Part shown: positions 17,062 to 25,022 of the stretch, in pieces
Numbering within the stretch: position 1 is the first letter of the stretch
Layout: each line of letters opens with the position of its first letter
Assembly (NCBI GenBank): GCA_001799575.1
Contig: MGTT01000019.1
Location: 25,061-89,060, forward strand
Direction of reading: 5' to 3'
Origin: Elusimicrobia bacterium GWA2_56_46
GTDB taxonomy: Bacteria; Elusimicrobiota; Elusimicrobia; Elusimicrobiales; UBA9959
DNA: 64,000 nt
Position numbers and translations under genes: made by a program
Notes under the pieces: generated by a model
Databases searched by the model: none
The model's input: only the letters and a program-made list of their open reading frames with translations
Told to the model about the DNA's origin: nothing

Positions 17062-18474
17062 TTATTGCAGTTTGAATTTGGTGAAAGCGACGAACGACAT
17101 TCTGAAAAGCAGCAGACCGTGGCGGAACCTGCTGATCTTGGTTTCTCCGTACTTCCTTTCCTTGTAGCCCACTGGCACCTCTACGATCTTAAGATTCAGC
17201 TTGCTGGCGCCGAAAAGCAGGTCGAAATCGCCGAAAGGGTCGAAGTCTCCGAAGTAGGGGCGCCCGGCCTTTATCTTGTCGTAATTAGAGCGCAGCAGCA
17301 CCTTGGTGCCGCAAAGGGTGTCCTTGATCCGCTGGCCCAGCGTCCAGGTGAAGATAAGGGAGAAAGTCTTGTTGCCCAGCATATTCAAAAAGCGCATGGC
17401 TCCTTTTTCCATGGGGTAGACCAGGCGCGAGCCGTTGATGAATTCGCCTTTTCCCTCGCTTATGGCGGTGTAAAATTTTTTCAGGTCTTCGGGTACCACG
17501 GTCAGATCGGCGTCCAGGATCATAAGCACGTCCCCCGCGGCCGCGTCGAAGCCTTTCCTGACGGCGTCGGCTTTGCCGAAAGCTCCGCCCTGAAGGAGGA
17601 TCTTTACCGGGATTTCCGGGTGTTTTGCCGCTTCTTCCCTGATCTTTTCAACCGTGCCGTCGGAGGAATTTCCGTCCACGAAAACCAGTTCCGTGTTTTT
17701 GCCGATGGCGGGCAGTTCTCTGAAAAGGCGCTCCATGTTGCCGGCCTCGTCGCGGCAGGGGACTACGACCGAAACGGAGTAGCCTTTTATCTCGGGTCTG
17801 GCGGGTGTCTCGCGCGCGATTATGAATTGTATCATGCCCAGTTCCTTGAGAAAAGGCAGTTTCGCCAGGAACTTGTTGAAAAAAACGGAAAGCAGCGGTA
17901 TGCGGAACGGCAGCAGGAAACGATAGCCTTTTTTTATGACCTCGTAGTTGTTCAGGTAAAGCAGATTCTCTATATCCGCCAGGGCCAGCCAGTTCTGGCG
18001 CGGGTTTTTAGCCTTAAGACCGGCGGCTTCCGCCAGGATCACCAGCGGTTCCCAGAGAGGATTGTAGGACGTAATGGCTACGCGGGAGCCCGGCCCGGTG
18101 ACTTTTGAGAGGTTGCGGAAAGCCAGCCAGATGTCGTCGAGGTGGCCCAACAGATCCTGCATGACCACGTAGTCGAACTTCTCCGTTGCCGCGAGGGATT
18201 CGATGTCGTCTTCGGCGAAATCAAGCTCCGGGTGGCGTCTTTTCGCGGCCGCGGTCATGGCCGGGCTGAAATCCAGTCCCAGCGCCTGCGCGGGCTTCAA
18301 TTCCGCCAGCAGGTCTCCGGTGCCGGAGCCTATTTCCAGAACCGAGGCGTTTTCCGGGATTACGAAACGGAAAAAGTCCCTCAGTTCCGAGTGATAATAG
18401 CGGTTCCGTCCGCGCCAGACGTCGCGGGTGCCGGCGGATTCGTCAAAGAATTTGATCCTTTCCGCTTTTGTCAT
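17062..18474 (-). CDS. Bifunctional methyltransferase-GT2 glycosyltransferase fusion
   Basis: The protein has 470 residues. Residues 1-225 form a class I methyltransferase with VLEIGSGTGDLLAEL (about 45-59), a GLDFS strand-2 end and VMQDLLGHLDD. Residues 232-470 form a GT-A domain with YSVSVVVPCRDEAGN, VFVDGNSSDGT near 265 and ILDADLTVVPE near 320, ending in DLLFGASKLNLKIVEVPV as in DPM1-like enzymes. The chain is continuous with no frameshift. It follows the aminotransferase by 22 bases on the same strand. Fusion suggests methylation and transfer act on the same lipid-linked sugar (inference). Confidence 0.88.
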   Translation of the reverse strand: MTKAERIKFFDESAGTRDVWRGRNRYYHSELRDFFRFVIPENASVLEIGSGTGDLLAELKPAQALGLDFSPAMTAAAKRRHPELDFAEDDIESLAATEKFDYVVMQDLLGHLDDIWLAFRNLSKVTGPGSRVAITSYNPLWEPLVILAEAAGLKAKNPRQNWLALADIENLLYLNNYEVIKKGYRFLLPFRIPLLSVFFNKFLAKLPFLKELGMIQFIIARETPARPEIKGYSVSVVVPCRDEAGNMERLFRELPAIGKNTELVFVDGNSSDGTVEKIREEAAKHPEIPVKILLQGGAFGKADAVRKGFDAAAGDVLMILDADLTVVPEDLKKFYTAISEGKGEFINGSRLVYPMEKGAMRFLNMLGNKTFSLIFTWTLGQRIKDTLCGTKVLLRSNYDKIKAGRPYFGDFDPFGDFDLLFGASKLNLKIVEVPVGYKERKYGETKISRFRHGLLLFRMSFVAFTKFKLQ

Positions 18475-18496
18475 AAACGCGGCTCAACCCGGAGGA

Positions 18497-19633
18497 TTAG
18501 ACTGAAACTTTCCGGACAAGAGAGTCCTTTACCGCGTCGGTCACGGCTTTTATCTGTTCGCCGGTCAGTTCGGGGAACATCGGCAGGGAGAACACCGTGT
18601 CCTGCGTTTTCTCGCAGACCGGCAGATCGCCCCGCTTGTAGCCCAGGCGGGCGTACGCTTTCTGCAGATGCAGGGACACGGGATAATAGATCTGGTTGGC
18701 TATGCCGCTTTCGGTGAGAACCTTCTGCGCGTTGTCGCGCACGGCTTTCGAGCCGAAGCGGATGGTGTAGTAATTGAACGAGTGTTTGCAATCGGGCCGG
18801 ACTACGGGTGTTTCGCACACGTCTTTCAGGGCGGCGGCGTATTTCGCGGCCGCGGCGTTGCGCATTTCCGTCCATTTGAGCACGCGCTTGAGTTTTACGG
18901 AAAGTATGGCGGCCTGGATGGTGTCCAGGCGGGAGTTGAAGCCTTCCATGTCGTGGAGATAGCGCACTTTGCTGCCGTGGTTCCTGAGCGCTTTGAGTTC
19001 CGCCGCTATCTCCGGATCGTTAGTGGTCACCAGTCCGCCGTCGCCGAACGCGCCCAGGTTCTTGGCGGGGAAGAAGCTGAAAGTACCGCAATCGCCTATG
19101 GCCCCTGTGTATTTCCAGTCCTTTCCGCCGGTTTTGTACTGGGCGGTGAAAGACTGGGCGCAGTCCTCGATCACTTTAAGGCCGTGTTTTTTGGCCAGGG
19201 CCATGATGGGATCCATGTCCGCGGGGTGGCCGTACAGGTGAACCGGGATGACCGCTTTCGTTCTTTTGGTGATCTTCTTCTCCACGGATTTCGGATCTAT
19301 GTTGTAGGTGTCGGGTTCTATGTCGGCGAACACCGGGATAGCCCCGGACTGGCTGATGGTCTCGGTGGTGGCTATAAAGGTGAAAGGGGTGGTGATGACC
19401 TCGTCGCCGGGCTTTATTCCGGCGGCGACAATGGCGAGCCTGAGCGCGTCGGTGCCGTTGGCCACGCCCACTGCGTATTTTGAGCCGTTAAGGGCCGCAA
19501 ATTCGTTTTCGAACTTCGCCACTTCCTCGCCCAGGATAAAATTGCCTTTGTTCATCACGGCCCTGACCGCGGCTTCCGCTTCGTCTTTGATAGCGGGATA
19601 GCCCGCCAGCAGATCCACCATGGGTACTTTCAT
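18497..19633 (-). CDS. DegT/DnrJ/EryC1 family sugar aminotransferase
   Basis: The protein has 378 residues, the usual family length. The PLP-binding lysine lies in TFSFFPAKNLGAFGDGG near residue 188; IPVHLYGHPADMD and VIEDCAQ (about 150-165, with the Asp that contacts the PLP nitrogen) precede it. These enzymes aminate keto-sugars bound to nucleotides. GGAGG stands about 9 bases before the ATG. Together with the SDR it would provide an amino sugar to the surrounding glycosyltransferases. It heads a two-gene minus-strand operon with the MT-GT2 fusion. Confidence 0.92.
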   Translation of the reverse strand: MKVPMVDLLAGYPAIKDEAEAAVRAVMNKGNFILGEEVAKFENEFAALNGSKYAVGVANGTDALRLAIVAAGIKPGDEVITTPFTFIATTETISQSGAIPVFADIEPDTYNIDPKSVEKKITKRTKAVIPVHLYGHPADMDPIMALAKKHGLKVIEDCAQSFTAQYKTGGKDWKYTGAIGDCGTFSFFPAKNLGAFGDGGLVTTNDPEIAAELKALRNHGSKVRYLHDMEGFNSRLDTIQAAILSVKLKRVLKWTEMRNAAAAKYAAALKDVCETPVVRPDCKHSFNYYTIRFGSKAVRDNAQKVLTESGIANQIYYPVSLHLQKAYARLGYKRGDLPVCEKTQDTVFSLPMFPELTGEQIKAVTDAVKDSLVRKVSV

Positions 19634-19651
19634 ACAAGAACCTCCGTACCA

Positions 19652-19673
19652 GGATTCAAGATTCCGGAATCCC
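19652..19673. repeat. Heptameric repeat remnant
   Basis: Three consecutive heptamers, GATTCAA, GATTCCG and GAATCCC (19653-19673), lie between the aminotransferase start and the divergent promoter. The same heptamers recur in the larger array at 20451-20548. Confidence 0.6.
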
Positions 19674-19709
19674 TATAGGTTAATTGTATAAAAATACTCC
19701 GGGACGGGA

Positions 19710-19739
19710 CAAATAAGAAATGGCTTATTTGTTATAATT
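19710..19739 (+). promoter_or_regulatory. -10 box with abutting inverted repeat (candidate operator)
   Basis: A perfect consensus TATAAT (19734-19739) ends 7 bases before the ATG at 19747. Directly before it is a 9-base perfect inverted repeat, ACAAATAAG (19710-19718) and CTTATTTGT (19725-19733), with a 6-base centre. It covers the normal -35/spacer region, where a dimeric regulator would control the GT2 gene and possibly the divergent aminotransferase. No clear -35 hexamer is present, which would fit an activator-dependent promoter. Confidence 0.5.
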
Positions 19740-19746
19740 ACAATTA

Positions 19747-20457
19747 ATGAAGACGAGCGTGATCATACCGTCCTTTAACGAGATAAAAACCCTGCCCGAG
19801 ATCCTTAAAAAGATAGCGGAGCTGCCCATAGACAGGGAAGTGGTGGTGGTGGACGACGGTTCCACCGACGGCACCAGGGAATGGCTGGAGCGGGCGGCGG
19901 CCGGCAAAGCCTTTCCGTTCGTTCTTAAAGTGATAAAGCACGAGGCCAATCAAGGCAAGGGCGGGGCGCTGCTCACCGGTTTCGCGGCCGCCGAGGGCGA
20001 CATCGTTATTATCCAGGACGCGGATCTGGAATACGACCCCGGCTATATTCCGGAGATAGTGCGGCCGATAGCGGAGGGGGGCTACGACGTGGTTTACGGC
20101 TCGCGGCTGCTTTCCGGCCGTACCAGGACCCACAATATCATGTACCTCTGGGGGAACCAGTTCCTGACTTTTCTCACGGCGTTTCTGTTCGGCGTGAAAA
20201 TGACGGATTCCTATACCTGTTACAAGGCTTTCAGAACCCCGCTGGTGCGCTCCCTCGGTCTTGTTTCCGACGGCTTTGAGATCGAAGCCGAGATCTCCTG
20301 CAAGATCGCTTTCAGAAAATATAAATTCACCGAAGTTCCCATCGCCTACGCGCCCAGGTCAAGGGGGGAAGGCAAGAAAATAAATTACAGGGACGCGGTC
20401 AAAGGCGTGCTCAAGATTTTAGAATTGAGGATTAAGAGTCTATTTGCCGGAATTTAA
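19747..20457 (+). CDS. GT2 glycosyltransferase (dolichyl/polyprenyl-phosphate mannose synthase-like)
   Basis: The protein has 236 residues, a single GT-A domain with SVIIPSFNEIKTL, VVVVDDGSTDGT near residue 35 and IIQDADLEYDPGY near residue 93. FEIEAEISCKIA near residue 178 and VPIAYAPRSRGEGKKI near residue 198 are the DPM1 acceptor-side motifs. No membrane segment. It would load a sugar on polyprenyl phosphate. No Shine-Dalgarno lies upstream and the -10 box ends 7 bases before the ATG. The stop codon TAA is part of a heptameric repeat array. Confidence 0.9.
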   Translation: MKTSVIIPSFNEIKTLPEILKKIAELPIDREVVVVDDGSTDGTREWLERAAAGKAFPFVLKVIKHEANQGKGGALLTGFAAAEGDIVIIQDADLEYDPGYIPEIVRPIAEGGYDVVYGSRLLSGRTRTHNIMYLWGNQFLTFLTAFLFGVKMTDSYTCYKAFRTPLVRSLGLVSDGFEIEAEISCKIAFRKYKFTEVPIAYAPRSRGEGKKINYRDAVKGVLKILELRIKSLFAGI

Positions 20458-20548
20458 GATTCCGGATTCAGGATTTAAGATTGCGGATTAAATAAAAGTG
20501 CTTCGGCGATCTTAAATCTTCAATCTTGAATCCGAAATCTTCAATCGC
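20451..20548. repeat. Two inverted arrays of heptameric tandem repeats
   Basis: Left array: six contiguous heptamers from 20451 to 20492 (AATTTAA, GATTCCG, GATTCAG, GATTTAA, GATTGCG, GATTAAA). Right array: six heptamers from 20507 to 20548 in reverse-complement form (CGATCTT, AAATCTT, CAATCTT, GAATCCG, AAATCTT, CAATCGC). The arrays can pair into a long hairpin of about 40 imperfect pairs with a short loop. The first heptamer contains the GT2 stop codon. Confidence 0.75.
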
Positions 20549-20572
20549 TTTTATTCCCCGGAGGTTCCCAGC

Positions 20573-21613
20573 GTGCGCGACTTAATAGAGAATTCAAGGC
20601 TTTATCTGCTGGCTTTCATGGTTCCGCTGGCGCTGTCGCTGGTTCTGACGCCGCTTCTGAGGCTGCTGGCGCTCCGGTTCGGATATGTGGACGCGCCCGG
20701 CGCGGAAGTTAAGACCCATAAGCAGGTCACTCCGCTCCTGGGCGGGGCCGCCATCTTCCTGGCTTTTTCGGCGGGGCTGGTTTTCATGCGGTTCTACACG
20801 TCTTTTCCCACCGGCACGCTGCGCGACCTGCGCGTCATCCTGGCCGGGGGCCTTGTCATGTTCGTTCTGGGGCTGATAGACGATCTGAAAAAACCGCATG
20901 GCCTGGGCTTTAAAACCAAGTTCTTCATACAGTTTTGCGTGGCTTTTTTTGTGGCGCTTTACGGGGTCAGGATAAATTTTATAAATCCCGATCATCTCTC
21001 TTTCATCCTGAGCATGGTCTGGATAGTGGGGGTATCCAACGCTTTCAACATCATAGACGTCATGGACGGCCTGTCGGCCAGCCAGGCGGTGATGGCGGCG
21101 CTCGGGTTCCTGCTTATCTCTTTCCCTTCCGAGGCTATCTATGTCAATGTCGCCTCGGCGGCGCTGGCCGGCGGCGCGCTGGGATTCCTGCCGTATAATT
21201 TTTCGAAGAGGATGAAGATCTTTATGGGGGATTCCGGGAGCCTTGTCTGCGGGTTCACCCTGGCGCTGGTGTCCATGGGAACCAGCTACAGCGCGGTGAA
21301 TCCGCTGGGTGTTTACGCGCCGCTTTTCATCCTGGCCATCCCTCTTTACGACACTCTTTTCGTGTCGGTCATGCGCCTCCGGCGCGGGCATTCTCCGTTC
21401 ATCGGAAGCAGGGATCATTTCGCTCTGCGGCTTGAGAAACTTGGTTTTTCCAGGCCCCGGATAGTTTTTCTCACCGCCATGGCTTCGCTGGCGCTTTCCG
21501 TGTTCGCTTTCCTCGTCACGCAGGTTCCGCCGGTCTGGGGCGCTCTCATCTACCTGGTGGTGGGCGGAGAATTCCTCCTGGTCAGCGCCGGCATCTCCAA
21601 AATAAAAATCTAA
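20573..21613 (+). CDS. WecA/MraY-family undecaprenyl-phosphate sugar-1-phosphate transferase
   Basis: The protein has 346 residues and about ten membrane segments; GTG start with GGAGG about 8 bases upstream. Family signatures in order are KTHKQVTPLLGGAAIF, GLIDDL near residue 102 (the Mg-binding Asp pair), SNAFNIIDVMDGLS near residue 158, KIFMGDSGSL near residue 215 and SRDHFALRLEKLG near residue 283. These place it in the polyprenyl-phosphate HexNAc-1-phosphate transferase group rather than MraY proper. It would start lipid-linked glycan synthesis on the cytoplasmic face. It converges with the histidine kinase gene with only 6 bases between stops. Confidence 0.9.
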   Translation: MRDLIENSRLYLLAFMVPLALSLVLTPLLRLLALRFGYVDAPGAEVKTHKQVTPLLGGAAIFLAFSAGLVFMRFYTSFPTGTLRDLRVILAGGLVMFVLGLIDDLKKPHGLGFKTKFFIQFCVAFFVALYGVRINFINPDHLSFILSMVWIVGVSNAFNIIDVMDGLSASQAVMAALGFLLISFPSEAIYVNVASAALAGGALGFLPYNFSKRMKIFMGDSGSLVCGFTLALVSMGTSYSAVNPLGVYAPLFILAIPLYDTLFVSVMRLRRGHSPFIGSRDHFALRLEKLGFSRPRIVFLTAMASLALSVFAFLVTQVPPVWGALIYLVVGGEFLLVSAGISKIKI

Positions 21614-21619
21614 CCCGGC

Positions 21620-23614
21620 TTACGCCGCGGATGGCGGCGCCGGCGGCACCGGCAGGTAAACTGAGAATTTTGCTCCTTTCCCCGGCTCGCTTTCCAGTTC
21701 TATCGTTCCCGCGTGCCGCGTCACTATTTCATGCACCAGGGACAGTCCCAGCCCGGTTCCTTTCCCGACTTCTTTTGTGGTGAAAAAAGGATTGAAGATC
21801 TTGGCATGCAGTTCCTTTGGGATCCCGCTGCCGGTGTCGGAAACGTCAATGCGGATAAAATCCTTTCCGTCCCGCCGGGACAGGGAGGTTCCGATCGTGA
21901 GCCTGCCCCCGGAAGGCATCGCGTCTATCGCGTTGGAGCACAGGTTGATTATCACCTGCTGGAGCTGTCCGCTGTCGGCCGTTATCATGGGCAGCGGACT
22001 CCGGAGGTCTTTGACGATCTCCACGTTTTGCATCCGGGCCTGCGGCAGAATAAGGGAGAGCGCCGACTCGATGCTGGAATTGGGATCGAACGCCGGGTGC
22101 GCCGAGCGGCTGGACGCTCTGGAGAAGACAAGCAGATTCTGCACCAGCTCTTTGCAGCGCATCGCTTCGCGTTCTATTGATTTAAGCGGGGTTTTCAGCG
22201 GGTCATTTTCTTTTACGGTTTTCACCAGGCTTTGCGCGAATCCCAGAATAATTCCCATCGGATTATTGATCTCGTGGGCCACTCCGGCCGCGAGCTGGCC
22301 TATGGCGGACATTTTTTCGGACTGCCGTGTCCGCGCCTCCATGTTTTTTTGTTCGGTCGTGTCCGTGATGGTCTGGATGACCGAGATCACGTCCCCCTCG
22401 TTATTCAGCAGCGGGTAGCTGCGGGCCTCGTACGAGGCCGTTCCGCCGGGAGCTTCTCTTTTGTACTCGGCTCTGGCAGGTTTTTTTGTTTCAAGAGCCG
22501 CTTTCGCCGAACATTCCCCGGTTTTCGTAAAGCAAGGCGTGTCGCAGCGGTGGAACGCCTCGTAACAGGGTTTTCCGATCACTTCATCAAGCGGCCTGCC
22601 GGCCAGGCCGCAGAAAGCGGGATTCGCCAGGATAATCCGGTACTGCGTATCCGTCACTATCAAGGGGCCCACATTTTCCATAACGCCTTTAATGAAAGCT
22701 TCCGTTTTTTTGCGTTCCTGAACTTCTTTGTTCAGTTCGTCCCGGTTGACGGTGGTGTTCCGGAGACTGGAGACCATTTTATTAAAAGCTTCCGCAAGCT
22801 CCCCCAGCTCATTATCCGCGGTTATGCCTATCCGTCCGCTTAGATCCCCGGTTCTGGCCACGGCCGAGGCGGTGGCGGTGATGGCGAGGATAGGCCGCAG
22901 AGTGGTGCGCGAGAAAAAATAGGCGAGGATCAGCAGAAGCGCGAGGATTGACAGCACGGTGACCGCGGAAATATTGAATACGGCGGTTCTTGTGCTCAGC
23001 TCTATGAAAGAGAGGGCTTTTCTTAAGGTTTCTTCTTCATAGCGTTTTTGCATTTCAAGAGTGGCGGCGATGATCGTCTGGTTGTATTGCGCCTGCCTGG
23101 AGAACCCGTTTTTTGACAATTCCAGTTCAAAAAATCCCACGTCCGTTCCGCCGGATCGAACCGGCAGGAGGATCTTCATGGTGTCCGGCGAACGGGCGCT
23201 TCCGAAAGCTTTCGCAAGCGGCCGCTTTTTCGCGTCCAGGTAGGCGCCGTAAACCACATTTTTGTTCCTGACAAGAGCCTGGAGATGGCAGTTCAAAGCT
23301 TTTAGGTCGCCGTTTCGCAATTTGTCCGGCCCTAATTCCGCCATCAGCTCGGCCAGGGCTTTTCCGGTATCCTGCGCCGAAGCCAGCTGATTGGCATCGC
23401 TTCGTTCCGCCAAAGTCTGGAGGGACTCTCCGAACATCATCGAATTCATCTCCGTGTGTTTGTTGAGAAGCGCGTAGATCTCCACCAGCGAGTTCTTCTG
23501 GTGGGCGATGATCACGGCCCCCGCGAGTGTCAGGATCGACAGAACAGCCGCGGTGACAAGGGAAAGATATTTTATTCCGAGTCTGGATCTGAATGTCGTA
23601 AGGAATGGCAGCAT
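21620..23614 (-). CDS. Membrane PAS-domain sensor histidine kinase
   Basis: The protein has 664 residues. Membrane span 1 (about 14-36), a periplasmic sensor region (37-212), span 2 (about 213-236), HAMP (237-290), PAS (about 305-420, with CDTPCFTKTGECSA), HisKA with the phospho-accepting His in GVAHEINNP near residue 447, and HATPase with NLCSNAIDAMP, DTGSGIP and GTGLGLS. This is the NtrB/AtoS-like class. It follows the PhnD-like gene by 24 bases, suggesting that a periplasmic binding protein presents ligand to it. No response regulator gene is in the window. Confidence 0.93.
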   Translation of the reverse strand: MLPFLTTFRSRLGIKYLSLVTAAVLSILTLAGAVIIAHQKNSLVEIYALLNKHTEMNSMMFGESLQTLAERSDANQLASAQDTGKALAELMAELGPDKLRNGDLKALNCHLQALVRNKNVVYGAYLDAKKRPLAKAFGSARSPDTMKILLPVRSGGTDVGFFELELSKNGFSRQAQYNQTIIAATLEMQKRYEEETLRKALSFIELSTRTAVFNISAVTVLSILALLLILAYFFSRTTLRPILAITATASAVARTGDLSGRIGITADNELGELAEAFNKMVSSLRNTTVNRDELNKEVQERKKTEAFIKGVMENVGPLIVTDTQYRIILANPAFCGLAGRPLDEVIGKPCYEAFHRCDTPCFTKTGECSAKAALETKKPARAEYKREAPGGTASYEARSYPLLNNEGDVISVIQTITDTTEQKNMEARTRQSEKMSAIGQLAAGVAHEINNPMGIILGFAQSLVKTVKENDPLKTPLKSIEREAMRCKELVQNLLVFSRASSRSAHPAFDPNSSIESALSLILPQARMQNVEIVKDLRSPLPMITADSGQLQQVIINLCSNAIDAMPSGGRLTIGTSLSRRDGKDFIRIDVSDTGSGIPKELHAKIFNPFFTTKEVGKGTGLGLSLVHEIVTRHAGTIELESEPGKGAKFSVYLPVPPAPPSAA

Positions 23615-23638
23615 AGTGGGAGAATCCGGGCTTCAAAG

Positions 23639-24535
23639 TCAGTATTTGAACTTTACTTTGTCCAGAACCTTTCTTACCGGGTCGAAATCGGCGTTTTTCG
23701 AAGGGATGAAAGTTTCGACCCCGCCGGGAAGGTTCGCGGCGGAGACCAGTTCTTTCGGCAGTCTTAGAAACGCTTCTTTTACTTTCTTCGCCGTTTCGGG
23801 CTTCAATCCGGTCCTCGCGGAAAGGGGCCAGGCCGGATAGCGCGGGGTTTGGGCCAGGATCCGGATCTGGCTTGTGTCGATGCGGTCCGTCATGATCTCA
23901 AGGATGCCGTTCCGTATCGTGCCGAAGTCGGCTTCCCGGTTGTAGACCGCCATCACCACTTTTTCCTGTTTGTTTCCGGGGGACTCGGTCAGGGCGCAAT
24001 CTTTCAGGAGATCTATCTTTTTGTCCATAGCGTAGGCGTTCTGGAATATAAAGCCGGCCGCGGAGGTCTTCCCCACGATCCAGCCTTTTTTCCCCTTGAT
24101 GTCCGCAAAAGTTTTTATTCCGGGATCGTCCGCGCGGGAAATAAAAAGACCGTAAAAATCGTCCGTCCCTTTGGGCGTCATCGCCAGAGCAAAAACTTCA
24201 TGAAAGATCTCCTCTGACTTTTTTCTGGTCGAGATTTGTGCATAGATGACGGGATTTGAATACGCAAAATCCACTTTTCCTTCTCTGCAAAGCTTCATAT
24301 GCTCGGCGAAGTCTTTGGGAAAGACCATCGTGAACTTTATGCCGGTTTCTTTCTCCACGCGGTCAAGGAGGGGGCGCCACGCCGAAAAAGTAAGGACATT
24401 TGTCAGCTGCGGCAGCATGGCGAAAGTCAATTCCTCCGCCGCGCGCGCTCCTGGGGCCGAAACTTCGGCGTATACCGCCAAAACCAGGCAGACGGCCAGG
24501 GCGCGGCCCGGCAGGAAAGCGGCTATTTTTGACAT
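23639..24535 (-). CDS. PhnD-like periplasmic phosphate/phosphonate-type binding protein
   Basis: The protein has 298 residues from the ATG at 24535, chosen because AGGGGG precedes it and a signal peptide follows (ALAVCLVLAVYAEV, cleavage near ARAAEE). ELTFAMLPQ, YSNPVIYAQIS and GFIFQNAYA match PhnD-type solute-binding proteins (phosphonate_bd domain). An earlier in-frame start would add about 46 non-signal residues. No ABC permease or ATPase gene is nearby; its only close partner is the histidine kinase downstream, so a sensory role is likelier than transport. Confidence 0.87.
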   Translation of the reverse strand: MSKIAAFLPGRALAVCLVLAVYAEVSAPGARAAEELTFAMLPQLTNVLTFSAWRPLLDRVEKETGIKFTMVFPKDFAEHMKLCREGKVDFAYSNPVIYAQISTRKKSEEIFHEVFALAMTPKGTDDFYGLFISRADDPGIKTFADIKGKKGWIVGKTSAAGFIFQNAYAMDKKIDLLKDCALTESPGNKQEKVVMAVYNREADFGTIRNGILEIMTDRIDTSQIRILAQTPRYPAWPLSARTGLKPETAKKVKEAFLRLPKELVSAANLPGGVETFIPSKNADFDPVRKVLDKVKFKY

Positions 24536-24615
24536 ATTCCCCCTTAATCCGGCATTACCGCCGATAATCATCACTTTATTATATAAAAAAACCGCTTTGC
24601 TTCGCCGGGTTGTCG

Positions 24616-25008
24616 TTAGTCCGCCGTTATTTCGAATTCCGGCGGATCCTGCAAATGGCGCTTTACGGCGCAAAGTCCCGCGGCTTTCAGTATGGCGTCC
24701 CGGTACTGGGGGGGGAAATCCGGCGGGAGGCGCATTTTCATGGCCACTTTTTTCACCAGGCGCGACTCCGGATCAAAATTGAAAGAAACGATTATTTTGA
24801 ACCCTTCCGTGGAGAGATTCCGGTTCCGCATGAAATCCACCGCGTAGATCCCCGCGCAGGTGCCAAGCGAGGCCAGGAACAGGTCGAAAGGCGTGGGCGC
24901 GGAACCTTCGCCGCCCGCGCTTTTGGGCTGATCCGTCTTTATTTCAAAACCGTGCCAGGCCGCGTTTATTTTTTTGTTTCCCCCGAAAGTTATTTCCATG
25001 TCAGCCAT
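24616..25008 (-). CDS. OsmC-family protein
   Basis: The protein has 130 residues. The two conserved Cys of the OsmC/Ohr fold are in SLGTCAGIYA (about residue 51) and AAGLCAVKRH (about residue 112). Spacing and length fit the YhfA-like OsmC branch rather than Ohr. OsmC proteins reduce organic peroxides or act in thiol metabolism in the cytoplasm. GGAGG stands 10 bases before the ATG, and it follows the HD-GYP gene by 14 bases. Confidence 0.88.
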   Translation of the reverse strand: MADMEITFGGNKKINAAWHGFEIKTDQPKSAGGEGSAPTPFDLFLASLGTCAGIYAVDFMRNRNLSTEGFKIIVSFNFDPESRLVKKVAMKMRLPPDFPPQYRDAILKAAGLCAVKRHLQDPPEFEITAD

Positions 25009-25022
25009 AAGTTTTGATCCTC

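Noticed and set aside
20573..21613. MraY of peptidoglycan synthesis
   Set aside because: Context is a glycan locus without mur genes, and the SRDHFALRLEKLG motif fits the WecA-like branch better.
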